A DNA stretch of 64,000 nucleotides from Thermaurantimonas sp046299575 (GTDB taxonomy: Bacteria > Bacteroidota > Bacteroidia > Flavobacteriales > Schleiferiaceae). The stretch lies in the NCBI RefSeq assembly GCF_046299575.1, contig NZ_JBKBHX010000002.1:62001-126000 (forward strand), in the 5' to 3' direction. Every line of letters starts with the position of its first letter. Position 1 is the stretch's first letter. Of this stretch, positions 18,152 to 26,390 are shown one piece after another. Made by a program: the position numbers and the translations under genes. Under the pieces are notes generated by a model, which saw only the letters and a list, made by a program, of their open reading frames with translations, ran no database searches and was not told the DNA's origin.

Positions 18152-20577
18152 CGGCGTTGGGTTTTGTAACGTTGATAGACCGACAAAAATATTCCAAGGG
18201 TCATCATCACAATTCCTGTCCAGAGCAAATTAATGGCAGGAAAGACGATGGCTTTCATAATGATGAAGTCAGGTCCGTCGTTTAACTTCTTCCAGGTGGT
18301 AAAGACCAGTTTGTTTTGTTCCTGGTTAATGTCTTTAAAGCGTACTTTAATACCAGCTTCTTCCGAAATTGCATCGACATGATTTACGATGTTCGACTCG
18401 TCGAGGTAATATTTTGGCCGCACTTCGTAGCGATTTCCGGTGGAAGACATCAATTTTAAAACAGCCTCAATTTCAATAGTCTTAATCTCTTTTGTGCGGG
18501 GATCGCGACTGGTATTGGCTATGATGCTGTCGAGCACCATAAAATATCGGTCGACGATAAATGTATCGCCCTTTGCCATCATAAATTCCATTTCATCTCC
18601 ATAGCCGTCGGGGGAGTTGCGGTTTTGTACATCAGAGGCATAAGACAGGAAAGTGTATATGTCTTTGTGCAGGTAGTGCTTAGTACCGGGTTCGGCCACT
18701 AAACCCATGCGATCGTTGATTTGTATATGAGGAACTACTGAAAAGGCGTGAGCTAACTGGCCATTTTTCTCTTTTAGAAAATCCACTTTGTAATATCTGC
18801 GGTGATTTTCTTGCCAGGTATCGCTCCAGGTTACAAGATATGGTTCCATGGAGAGGGTATCGCCTCTTTCCATCAGGATGTTTTCGCTTGCAGGTATATT
18901 TTCGGCAATGTAAGTCTTGTTTTTTGTGATGATTTTTTGATTGGCTTGACTCACTACGGTGCCGAGCATCATTAGCCCAAAGCCAGCATGCGCAATGGAT
19001 GCACCCGAAACTGCCCAATTGCCGCGAACAATGCGCAACCAAAAATCCATATTCGATACCAGAGCGAGGGCTGATGTAAACGTAAGCAGACTGTAAAGCG
19101 GATACTTCCACATCTTAAAAATGAGAATGAAGGGAAGGCTTACCAGCACGCTGACTGCTATACTCAGAGAGATGTTCTTCCAAAACTGATTTGCCTTCTT
19201 CTGCCGGTACGACAAAAATTGTCCAAAAGCCATAAAGAGCGTGATGATAACAGCGAAGGGCAGCTGAAAAGAATTGTAGTGCTTCACGGCATCCACGGGT
19301 GGGGCGAGCTTCTCGGGCAAGAGCTTTACCAAACCTTCTGGTCCTATCAGCTTATTGATTACTGGTATCGAAGTGCTGAAAATGATTTGAAAGCCTGAAA
19401 CCAACAGAATCAACGCGCCGACAAACATCCAAAATTCCCGGCTGTAAAGGGTTTCGTCTTCGGTTTTATCGAGAATGGCTTTGTAACGGACCGCAAAAAG
19501 TCCGAAGGGGAGCAATAAAAAGAAAAACAAAAGCGCTAAAAGTTGACCATTGAGCCCCAGATCGACAAATGAATGCACCGATGCATCGCCTAGCACACCA
19601 CTGCGCGTCAGAAAAGTCGAGTAGAGGATAAAGAAATAGGTCAGAAACAGCATCCAATAACTTGTGCGCAGAGCAGTGCCCTTGTTAATGGCGATCATCA
19701 TCAGGTGTGCTGAAGCAGCAAGGGTAAGCCAGGGTACGAGTGAAGCGTTTTCGACAGGGTCCCATGCCCAGAACCCTCCAAAACTCAGCGATTCATATGC
19801 CCATGCTCCGCCCATCAAAATTCCTGCACCTAATACTCCCAGTGCAAAATACGTCCAGGGCAAGGCCGGCTTTAACCACCCTTTATAGTCGCGCTGTACA
19901 AGTGAACCGAGTGCAAATGCAAAGGGAATAACTGTAGAAGCAAAACCAAGGAATAATGTAGGGGGATGTATGGTCATCCAGTAATTCTGTAGCAGTGGAT
20001 TCAATCCTCTTCCGTCCATAAATCCGGGAAGTTTCTGCAGGTAGTCTTCCATCTTAGTCCAGGGCAGACCAATATTTTCCGGCAATTCTCTTATAAGTAC
20101 AAAGGGCGAACTTCCAATTTTTACTCCAAAGGGATAAATGCCCAGAATCATGCTTACAAGGAAAGCTTGCACCAGTAAGCCAATCATCAGCACGGGCGCT
20201 TCGAAGCGGTGTCTTGCTAAAGGAAATATCAAAAACAGAACCGCATGCCAGAAAATCCAAAGAATGAAACTACCCTCTTGACCCTCCCAAAAGGCTGAAA
20301 AGATGTACTTGTTCTCGAGATTTCGGCTAGTGTGCTTCCATGCGTAATCGTACTCGAAGTAGTGGCCCGTGAGCATCACGAGCATTAGAGCCACAACAGC
20401 CACTACCGAAAAGGTGTGGAGATAAAAAAGAATTCTTCCTGTTTTTTGATAATCAGCATTCTGACTTTTTAAAGTCAAATAGTAGAATAACGCTGATGCC
20501 AGTGCAGTAACAAAAGCCAGGGACGTAAATATGCGACCGGCTTCCCCTATCCATGTTGCCTCTCCAATGTAATTCAT
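18148..20577 (-). CDS. ccmF: Cytochrome c maturation haem lyase subunit CcmF (CcsA family)
   Basis: An 809-residue polytopic membrane protein that passes haem from holo-CcmE to apocytochrome c. The tryptophan-rich haem-handling motif GGFWAWDPVENASLVPW is intact, and conserved His residues flank it (MTIHPPTLFLGFA, PVDAVKHYNSF). About 13-15 hydrophobic segments fill residues ~10-560. A large soluble periplasmic part (~600-770) and one final membrane helix follow. Length exceeds proteobacterial CcmF (~650), normal for Bacteroidota. It overlaps ccmE by 4 bases upstream and lolD by 4 downstream. CcmH and CcmG are absent nearby. Confidence 0.92.
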   Translation of the reverse strand: MNYIGEATWIGEAGRIFTSLAFVTALASALFYYLTLKSQNADYQKTGRILFYLHTFSVVAVVALMLVMLTGHYFEYDYAWKHTSRNLENKYIFSAFWEGQEGSFILWIFWHAVLFLIFPLARHRFEAPVLMIGLLVQAFLVSMILGIYPFGVKIGSSPFVLIRELPENIGLPWTKMEDYLQKLPGFMDGRGLNPLLQNYWMTIHPPTLFLGFASTVIPFAFALGSLVQRDYKGWLKPALPWTYFALGVLGAGILMGGAWAYESLSFGGFWAWDPVENASLVPWLTLAASAHLMMIAINKGTALRTSYWMLFLTYFFILYSTFLTRSGVLGDASVHSFVDLGLNGQLLALLFFFLLLPFGLFAVRYKAILDKTEDETLYSREFWMFVGALILLVSGFQIIFSTSIPVINKLIGPEGLVKLLPEKLAPPVDAVKHYNSFQLPFAVIITLFMAFGQFLSYRQKKANQFWKNISLSIAVSVLVSLPFILIFKMWKYPLYSLLTFTSALALVSNMDFWLRIVRGNWAVSGASIAHAGFGLMMLGTVVSQANQKIITKNKTYIAENIPASENILMERGDTLSMEPYLVTWSDTWQENHRRYYKVDFLKEKNGQLAHAFSVVPHIQINDRMGLVAEPGTKHYLHKDIYTFLSYASDVQNRNSPDGYGDEMEFMMAKGDTFIVDRYFMVLDSIIANTSRDPRTKEIKTIEIEAVLKLMSSTGNRYEVRPKYYLDESNIVNHVDAISEEAGIKVRFKDINQEQNKLVFTTWKKLNDGPDFIIMKAIVFPAINLLWTGIVMMTLGIFLSVYQRYKTQRR

Positions 20578-20972
20578 TCGCCGTCGGTTTTACCTTCTTT
20601 CAGTTTGTTTTGTTCGTTGTATTTGGATGGACATTTCAGTAAAATCTCGTCAGCTACAAAGGCGGAGTCAGTCGAATAGCCCTTCATGGTAATGTCTTCG
20701 CTGCGCTCAAAGTCAGTTGGTTTAGGTTTGAAATACAGCACCTTGCGACTGTTGCCTTCTTTATCCACAGCATAAAAGGAAAAAACGCCTGCTCTTGCGT
20801 CGAAGTCCATCGGCTTTTCGCGGTCGAGCTGCCCGATCACAGTGTACACCTTGCCTGGATTCTGCTCAGCCTTTGCAAAATTTACATAAGTGCTCGCATC
20901 GCTGAGCGTAGCCATCACGGCACCAATAGCTATGGCGATAACAATAAGCAATACGATATAAGATTTTTTCAT
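20574..20972 (-). CDS. ccmE: Cytochrome c maturation haem chaperone CcmE, CxxxY variant
   Basis: A 132-residue periplasmic haem chaperone with one N-terminal membrane anchor (residues 4-22) and an OB-fold domain. It receives haem from CcmC/CcmD and gives it to CcmF. In most proteobacteria the haem is bound covalently by His in an HxxxY motif; here the motif is CPSKY, with Cys114 in the His position and Tyr118. This CxxxY type is known in archaea and some other bacteria. The C-terminal tail is short and charged. It starts 17 bases after ccmD and overlaps ccmF by 4 bases. Confidence 0.9.
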   Translation of the reverse strand: MKKSYIVLLIVIAIAIGAVMATLSDASTYVNFAKAEQNPGKVYTVIGQLDREKPMDFDARAGVFSFYAVDKEGNSRKVLYFKPKPTDFERSEDITMKGYSTDSAFVADEILLKCPSKYNEQNKLKEGKTDGE

Positions 20973-20989
20973 AGAGCTATCCTTGCGAT

Positions 20990-21202
20990 TTATTTCGATG
21001 AGTCTTCCAACTTCTTAATCCTTCGATCGAGATAGGTTAGGTAGCCGATCAGTCCAAACAGTACGATCAGGCACACTACAACTACTACATAGATTTTGCC
21101 TTCAGCTCTGAAGGCGTCGGCCATTTCGGGTTCTACTTGCTGACTGGCTACTCGTCCGGCAGATAACACAGCCATCAAAAGGGAATAGATGTATTTGTTC
21201 AT
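20990..21202 (-). CDS. ccmD: CcmD-family small membrane protein
   Basis: A 70-residue protein. Residues 1-20 look like a signal peptide (cut near RVAS/Q). A second hydrophobic segment (IYVVVVVCLIVLFGLIGYLTY, cut here only by position, residues ~38-58) is followed by a basic helix DRRIKKLEDSSK. The pattern of one helix followed by a charged coiled tail fits CcmD, which stabilises the CcmC-CcmE haem complex. It overlaps the ccmC stop by 4 bases and lies between ccmC and ccmE, the expected place. Sequence alone would not identify it; context does. Confidence 0.8.
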   Translation of the reverse strand: MNKYIYSLLMAVLSAGRVASQQVEPEMADAFRAEGKIYVVVVVCLIVLFGLIGYLTYLDRRIKKLEDSSK

Positions 21203-21918
21203 TTTTTCAATTCAATCGTCTTTCTTCCAAAATTTTCAGTGGAGAGCTCCTGAAGCTCGCATTTCTTTTGTTCCAGTCGATAGAGTCGCACTTTTAATTC
21301 CAGTATCCATGTGCCAATGAGTGACCAGCCAATCACTGCCGGATAAAACACCATTCGCATCCGATTGTCCAGATCATAAGAGCTGAAGGCGGGATTTCCC
21401 CCATTACCAGGGTGCAAGCTGTCGGTCAACCGAGGCAAGATTTGAATGAATACGATCATTATCACAAAGGCAAACACATTGTACACGGCTGATATACGCG
21501 CTTTTTTCTCACCGTCTTCTACTGCGCCTCTGAGTACAAAATAGGCCAAATATGCCAGCAAAGTAATGGCCGCGCCGTTGAGCTTAGGGTCATTTACCCA
21601 AAAGGCTCCCCACGTGTATCGCGCCCAAATCATTCCTGTTACTATGCCAATTATCGACACCAATACGCCCACTTGAGCAGCAGCTAAGGCTACAGTATCG
21701 TATTTGAGATCTAATTTCAGTAAGTAGCGCACGCTGTACACCAGGCTGACCGTTAGCATTACCAGCATGGTCATCCACATTGTGACGTGAAAGTACAGAT
21801 TGCGAATCGACTCATTTAAAATTGGCAGCCGAGGTACTTCTGAGAGAAAACCCATTACTATGGTGTACACCACCAGCATTGACCCCAGCACCTTCCACCA
21901 ATTCTTTTTCAAAACCAT
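21199..21918 (-). CDS. ccmC: Cytochrome c biogenesis protein CcmC (CcsA family)
   Basis: A 239-residue inner-membrane protein with six membrane segments that loads haem onto CcmE. The haem-handling tryptophan motif is WARYTWGAFWVNDPKLNG, and conserved His residues include YFHVTMW. It leads the haem operon. The frame can be extended to 21975, but an exact -7 box (TATATTTG) sits at 21932-21939, inside that extension. Transcription should therefore start near 21926 and ATG 21918 (MVLKKNWWK) is the real start, with a leader of only ~8 bases. CcmA and CcmB are not next to it. Confidence 0.9.
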   Translation of the reverse strand: MVLKKNWWKVLGSMLVVYTIVMGFLSEVPRLPILNESIRNLYFHVTMWMTMLVMLTVSLVYSVRYLLKLDLKYDTVALAAAQVGVLVSIIGIVTGMIWARYTWGAFWVNDPKLNGAAITLLAYLAYFVLRGAVEDGEKKARISAVYNVFAFVIMIVFIQILPRLTDSLHPGNGGNPAFSSYDLDNRMRMVFYPAVIGWSLIGTWILELKVRLYRLEQKKCELQELSTENFGRKTIELKK

Positions 21919-21931
21919 AAAAATTTTTGTG

Positions 21932-21939
21932 CAAATATA
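21932..21939 (-). promoter_or_regulatory. -7 promoter box of the ccm operon
   Basis: Minus strand reads TATATTTG, an exact TAnnTTTG match, 14 bases before ATG 21918. A short inverted repeat (GGCC-TAAA-GGCC) lies just upstream at 21944-21955. No TTG stands at the usual -33 spacing. Confidence 0.6.
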
Positions 21940-22340
21940 CAATGGCCTAAAGGGCCTTTTCTGTTCAAATAACACACCAATAGGCGGTCTTGATTGCTTA
22001 TTGAAATTCTAAAAAGAATCATCAGTTGTAGCTGATTTTTTTCTGAAGGGATGTTACTCTAACTTTTAATTTTTGATGGGCTCTTTCGGGCTATCTGTTC
22101 GCTCGGTTTTTCGCTGCGCTGCACACAGCAGCCGGTTTAGCCGGCACTCTCCAGGTCTATTGATACAAAATTTAATATACTTTCGCCTGTACACTTCGCG
22201 TGGTAAGGCCTTTGGCCATGTTTACTACAAAAACCTGATCACTATTTTGCTTTATATAATCACTTGACTAATCGAATCTGTCTATTTTCTGTACACAAAA
22301 TCTTAGTACTCTCTTGTGAATCGAGATGGTGATAAAATAT
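21940..22340. other. Non-coding region between ccmC and pyrG
   Basis: About 400 bases with no credible gene. A 64-codon frame at 22073-22267 has no family match that I recognise and reads like translated structured DNA. Positions 22075-22160 contain small GC-rich dyads (GCTG-CACA-CAGC; CCGG-TTTAG-CCGG) in otherwise AT-rich DNA, possibly a remnant of an intergenic repeat. A near-match to a -7 box (TACTTTCG) occurs around 22180. Confidence 0.4.
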
Positions 22341-22348
22341 TAGCTTTG
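22341..22348 (+). promoter_or_regulatory. -7 promoter box of pyrG
   Basis: TAGCTTTG, an exact TAnnTTTG match, 40 bases before the pyrG ATG. Predicted transcription start is near 22353-22355, inside the left arm of the hairpin described next. Confidence 0.55.
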
Positions 22349-22349
22349 T

Positions 22350-22377
22350 CGCCCGTTTAAACAACATTAAACGGGCG
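22350..22377 (+). promoter_or_regulatory. Perfect hairpin in the pyrG leader
   Basis: CGCCCGTTTAA and TTAAACGGGCG form an uninterrupted 11-bp stem around the loop ACAACA, ending 11 bases before the pyrG ATG. There is no T-run after it, so it is not a typical terminator. It could hide the start region, stabilise the mRNA, or act as an operator next to the promoter. Confidence 0.5.
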
Positions 22378-22388
22378 CACTACACATC

Positions 22389-24008
22389 ATGTCACATCCT
22401 ACTAAATACATCTTCGTCACCGGAGGGGTTACCTCGTCATTGGGTAAAGGCATCATCTCAGCTTCACTGGCAACACTTCTGCAGTCAAGGGGATATTCCG
22501 TAACTATCCAAAAACTCGATCCTTACATCAATGTTGATCCAGGTACGCTCAATCCTTACGAACACGGCGAGTGCTATGTGACCGAAGACGGCGCTGAGAC
22601 TGATCTCGACCTTGGCCATTACGAGCGCTTCCTGAATCGTCCAACCTCTAAAGCCAACAATGTGACCACAGGTCGCATCTACCTTAATGTGATTGAAAAA
22701 GAGCGAAGAGGTGAATTTTTGGGCAAAACTGTGCAGGTAATCCCTCACATTACCGACGAAATCAAAAATCACATCAAAATTCTCGGACAATCAGGAGAGT
22801 ATGAAATTGTAATAACCGAAATAGGCGGTACTGTAGGCGATATAGAGGCGCTGCCATACATCGAAGCAGTTCGCCAGCTCAAATGGGAGCTAGGACAAGA
22901 CGCTCTTGTGGTTCACCTTACTCTGATCCCATATTTATCAGCCACAGGTGAGCTAAAGACAAAGCCCACCCAGCACTCAGTGAAAATGCTCCAGGAGAGC
23001 GGAGTACAACCTGACATCTTGGTGTGCCGCACCGAGCACCCACTTGGAGAAGATCTGCGTAAAAAACTGGCACTCTTCTGTAACGTGAAGAAAGATGCCG
23101 TCATAGAATCAATTGACGCAGAGACCATCTATGCAGTGCCCATCCTCATGCGCAATGAAAAACTCGATGAAGCGGTACTGAAGCGCCTTAATCTGCCGGT
23201 GAGTCAAGAACCTGATTTAGTGCGCTGGAAAGAATTTTTATACCGTCTAAAGTTTCCAAAAACAGAGGTAAATATCGGTTTGATCGGCAAATACGTTGAA
23301 CTCAGAGATTCCTATAAATCGATTGCCGAAAGTTTCATACATGCCGGTGCTCATACCGAAGTAAAGGTAAATATCCGGTGGATTCACGCCGAATCGCTAC
23401 GACCTGAAACAGTGGTCGAGGCGCTGAAAGGTCTGCATGGAGTATTGGTAGCTCCGGGCTTTGGCGAGCGTGGTTTCGAAGGCAAGCTCGAAGCAGTGCG
23501 TTATGCTCGCGAAAACAAAATACCCTTTTTTGGCATTTGTCTCGGTATGCAGATTGCTGTCATCGAATTTGCGCGAAATGTGCTGGGCTTGCACGAGGCC
23601 AGCTCCTCCGAATTTCATCCGAATACCCCCTACCCTGTGATTGACTTAATGGAAGAACAGAAGAAAATTACCGAAAAAGGCGGGACTATGCGCTTAGGTG
23701 CTTGGCCCTGCAAGCTCGAACCTGATTCGCTTGCCCACCGCATCTACCGCAGGCTCGAGATCTCTGAGCGGCACCGCCACCGCTACGAACTCAACAATAC
23801 CTATCGGTCACAGCTGCAGGCCGCTGGTCTTCGACTTTCAGGTATTAATCCCGATAAGGATTTAGTCGAAATTATTGAACTCGACGATCATCCCTTCTTT
23901 ATCGGTGTACAGTTTCACCCAGAATATAAAAGTACCGTTTACAACCCGCATCCGCTTTTCATACACTTTGTAAAGGCAGCCAATCAATATGCCGTTGATA
24001 ATGAATAA
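22389..24008 (+). CDS. pyrG: CTP synthase
   Basis: Converts UTP to CTP using ATP and glutamine. Full length at 539 residues. The synthetase domain shows KYIFVTGGVTSSLGKGI, KLDPYINVDPGTLNPYEHGE, and TEDGAETDLDLGHYERF. The C-terminal glutamine amidotransferase domain has the nucleophile in FFGICLGMQIAVIEFAR and the catalytic pair in GVQFHPEYKS. A promoter box and an 11-bp hairpin precede the ATG. It is followed after 26 bases by yidC, so the two may share a transcript. Confidence 0.97.
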   Translation: MSHPTKYIFVTGGVTSSLGKGIISASLATLLQSRGYSVTIQKLDPYINVDPGTLNPYEHGECYVTEDGAETDLDLGHYERFLNRPTSKANNVTTGRIYLNVIEKERRGEFLGKTVQVIPHITDEIKNHIKILGQSGEYEIVITEIGGTVGDIEALPYIEAVRQLKWELGQDALVVHLTLIPYLSATGELKTKPTQHSVKMLQESGVQPDILVCRTEHPLGEDLRKKLALFCNVKKDAVIESIDAETIYAVPILMRNEKLDEAVLKRLNLPVSQEPDLVRWKEFLYRLKFPKTEVNIGLIGKYVELRDSYKSIAESFIHAGAHTEVKVNIRWIHAESLRPETVVEALKGLHGVLVAPGFGERGFEGKLEAVRYARENKIPFFGICLGMQIAVIEFARNVLGLHEASSSEFHPNTPYPVIDLMEEQKKITEKGGTMRLGAWPCKLEPDSLAHRIYRRLEISERHRHRYELNNTYRSQLQAAGLRLSGINPDKDLVEIIELDDHPFFIGVQFHPEYKSTVYNPHPLFIHFVKAANQYAVDNE

Positions 24009-24034
24009 CCTTTAAAAAAGTTTCTGAGATACTT

Positions 24035-25780
24035 ATGAACAAACTAGACAACAATACCATCATAGGTCTTATACTAATAGGCATCATTATGATGTGGATA
24101 GGTTTTACTACCACACCTCCGAAACAATCACAGGAAAACTCTCAAAACACCCCTAAAGAACAACCTGAAGAGGAGGTAGTCGAGTCTGTAGATCTGTCGC
24201 AACCAATCGACAACGGCATCGCAATGATGCAAACAGTTTCAGAAGAATTTTACACGATGGAAAACGATCTGCTGAACCTTACTTTCAGCAGTAAAGGCGC
24301 GGTTTTGAAGCTCGTGGAGATTAAAAAGCAATTTAACTGGAAAAAAGAACCACTGCAGCTCATTAACGACAACCTTGAATGGAAACTGCTGCTTGGCAAG
24401 GTAGTAGCCATACCTACCAGTAAGCTCTTATTTCAAATAAAAGATAAATCAGAGCGCCACATAACGTTCACAACTCAATACGAAGGCAAAGACCTGAACA
24501 TCACTTACAGCCTTGAACCAGGCAGTTATCGCATAAATATCGACATCGAATCGCCCATGCTTAGCAATGGTGGCTATATAGATATGCGTATGAAGGCCTT
24601 CAGACTTGAGAAAAACCGCGACTTCGAGAGCAATCGAACCTCCGTGTACTACCACCTGGCCAAAGGCAAACTAAAGAACCTCAGTGAAACCCGATCTGAC
24701 AACGAGCGCGCCGAACAGCTCGATTGGATCGCCTTCCGCCAGCAGTTTTTCTCTGTTATACTTAGCAGCGAAAGCGATTTCAGCTCTGCAGAAATGACCG
24801 TAGAGCCTCTGGCCGAAGAAAAGTACACTAAACTTATGGCCTTGCGTGCCGAACTGCCGGCAACTACCACTACTGTAAAACTCCACATGTACCTAGGCCC
24901 TAATAAGTTTAACATTCTCAAAAAATACAAAAACGACTACGAAAAGCTTATTCCTCTGGGATGGGCCATTTTTGGCTGGATCAATCGCGGAGTAGTTATT
25001 CCTATATTCAACTGGCTAGAGTCGTACAACCTCAATTACGGCATAATTATCCTCATAATGGCCATCTTGATAAAAATTGTCATTTTTCCCTTCACTTACG
25101 GTTCATACCGCAGCATGGCCAAGATGCGCATCTTAAAGCCTGAAATGGATGAGATTAACGAAAAGTACAAGGACGAAAAAGACCAGCTCAAAAAGCAGCA
25201 GGCTCTGATGGAGCTATACCGCAAAAGCGGTGTAAATCCTCTTGGCGGTTGTATTCCCTTGCTCTTTCAGTTGCCCATACTGTTTGCCGTGTTCCAATTC
25301 TTCCCTGCATCCTTTGAGTTGAGAGGTCAGTCCTTTTTGTGGGCTGAAGATTTATCTACGTACGACTCTGTTCTCGATTTGCCCTTCAGAATTCCAGGAT
25401 ATGGCTCACATGTTAGCCTCTTTACGCTGTTAATGACCATATCTACCATCATCTACACCTGGATGAATCAACAACTCACTCCTCAAAATAACCAATACCC
25501 GCAGCTCAAATACATGATGTACCTAATGCCTATCGTTTTCTTAGGCGTTTTCAATAACTATGCTTCAGGACTTACATATTACTACTTCATCTCAAACATC
25601 ATTACCTTCGGTCAGCAATACGCCATTAAGGCTTTCATTGACGAAGAGAAGCTCCACGCTAAAATCAAAGAAAATCAATCGCGTGAGGTAAAACCATCGA
25701 AATTTATGCAGACCTTTGAGCAGTTGGCTAAAGAGCAACAAGCCAAAGGCAATAGAACCATTCGCAGAAGAAAGATCTAA
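24035..25780 (+). CDS. yidC: Membrane protein insertase YidC
   Basis: Inserts and folds inner-membrane proteins alone or with Sec. 581 residues: an N-terminal membrane helix (residues ~9-25), an acidic linker, the large periplasmic P1 domain (~60-300), and the conserved five-helix insertase core (~330-560). Core signatures are YNLNYGIIILIMAILIKIV, GGCIPLLFQLPILFAVFQF cut by a Pro, and FNNYASGLTYYYFISN. The C terminus is basic (GNRTIRRRKI), as in Bacteroidota YidC. It lies between pyrG and a small lipoprotein gene, 2 bases upstream of the latter. Confidence 0.96.
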   Translation: MNKLDNNTIIGLILIGIIMMWIGFTTTPPKQSQENSQNTPKEQPEEEVVESVDLSQPIDNGIAMMQTVSEEFYTMENDLLNLTFSSKGAVLKLVEIKKQFNWKKEPLQLINDNLEWKLLLGKVVAIPTSKLLFQIKDKSERHITFTTQYEGKDLNITYSLEPGSYRINIDIESPMLSNGGYIDMRMKAFRLEKNRDFESNRTSVYYHLAKGKLKNLSETRSDNERAEQLDWIAFRQQFFSVILSSESDFSSAEMTVEPLAEEKYTKLMALRAELPATTTTVKLHMYLGPNKFNILKKYKNDYEKLIPLGWAIFGWINRGVVIPIFNWLESYNLNYGIIILIMAILIKIVIFPFTYGSYRSMAKMRILKPEMDEINEKYKDEKDQLKKQQALMELYRKSGVNPLGGCIPLLFQLPILFAVFQFFPASFELRGQSFLWAEDLSTYDSVLDLPFRIPGYGSHVSLFTLLMTISTIIYTWMNQQLTPQNNQYPQLKYMMYLMPIVFLGVFNNYASGLTYYYFISNIITFGQQYAIKAFIDEEKLHAKIKENQSREVKPSKFMQTFEQLAKEQQAKGNRTIRRRKI

Positions 25781-25782
25781 TT

Positions 25783-26259
25783 ATGAAAATTCTTCAAATA
25801 CTAATTGTAGTTGCTCTTCCAGCTGTTTTTACAGCTTGTAAGAGCACATCAAATACCACTGCCCGAGTACTTAAAGGAAACAAGCCATTTGTAATATCTC
25901 TTGAGCGTACTTCTTGTTTTGGCACCTGTCCCGTGTACAAAGTGAGCATACACTCAGATGGTAAAATAGAATACAGTGGAAAAGACTTCTCAAACCCTAA
26001 GGGCGAATATGAAACTTACATTCCACTCACAGATGTAGAAGTTCTCCGAAAGGCAATAATTGAGGCCAATTTTGTAAATCTGGCTGATACATATGACAAT
26101 ATGTATATCAGTGATTTACCTTCGGTCATTACCACCCTTACTATTGAGGGAAAGCAAGTTAAGTCCATTAAAAATCGATACAATCCTCCTCCGCAATTGG
26201 TAAAGCTCGAAGTTCTGATTGACAAGATATGGAGAAAAGAACTCGAGATTAAAGAATAA
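25783..26259 (+). CDS. DUF6438 lipoprotein
   Basis: A 158-residue predicted lipoprotein. The signal peptide ends in a lipobox-like VFTAC with Cys19 as the lipidation site. The mature domain matches DUF6438: LERTSCFGTCPVYKVSIHSD with two Cys, then IEYSGKDF, and a DLPSVITTLTIEGKQVKSI stretch. Function is unknown. It begins 2 bases after the yidC stop and is followed by a strong terminator, so it closes the pyrG-yidC unit. Retention in the inner or outer membrane cannot be decided from sequence. Confidence 0.85.
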   Translation: MKILQILIVVALPAVFTACKSTSNTTARVLKGNKPFVISLERTSCFGTCPVYKVSIHSDGKIEYSGKDFSNPKGEYETYIPLTDVEVLRKAIIEANFVNLADTYDNMYISDLPSVITTLTIEGKQVKSIKNRYNPPPQLVKLEVLIDKIWRKELEIKE

Positions 26260-26277
26260 TACTTCTCAAAGACTTTC

Positions 26278-26305
26278 AAAAAAGCCCGTTTTAATGGGCT
26301 TTTTT
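26278..26305 (+). terminator. Rho-independent terminator after the DUF6438 gene
   Basis: AAAAAAGCCC pairs with GGGCTTTTTT around an 8-base loop, 19 bases after the stop codon. The T-tract on the plus strand closes the pyrG-yidC-lipoprotein unit. Confidence 0.85.
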
Positions 26306-26330
26306 GATTTCATAACCAGATGAAAAACTT

Positions 26331-26338
26331 TACCTTTG
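26331..26338 (+). promoter_or_regulatory. -7 promoter box of the PurF-like gene
   Basis: TACCTTTG, an exact TAnnTTTG match, just downstream of the terminator and 52 bases before the ATG of the PurF-like gene. No TTG at the ideal -33 spacing. Confidence 0.5.
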
Positions 26339-26390
26339 TGCGCTCATTGTTCAAATATTTCTTTCTGAACCACAACGCTTTGCACCTCCG

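Noticed and set aside
22073..22267. 64-codon plus-strand frame between ccmC and pyrG
   Set aside because: Composition and the embedded GC-rich dyads suggest non-coding repeat DNA; no signal peptide, no family, no promoter at a sensible distance.
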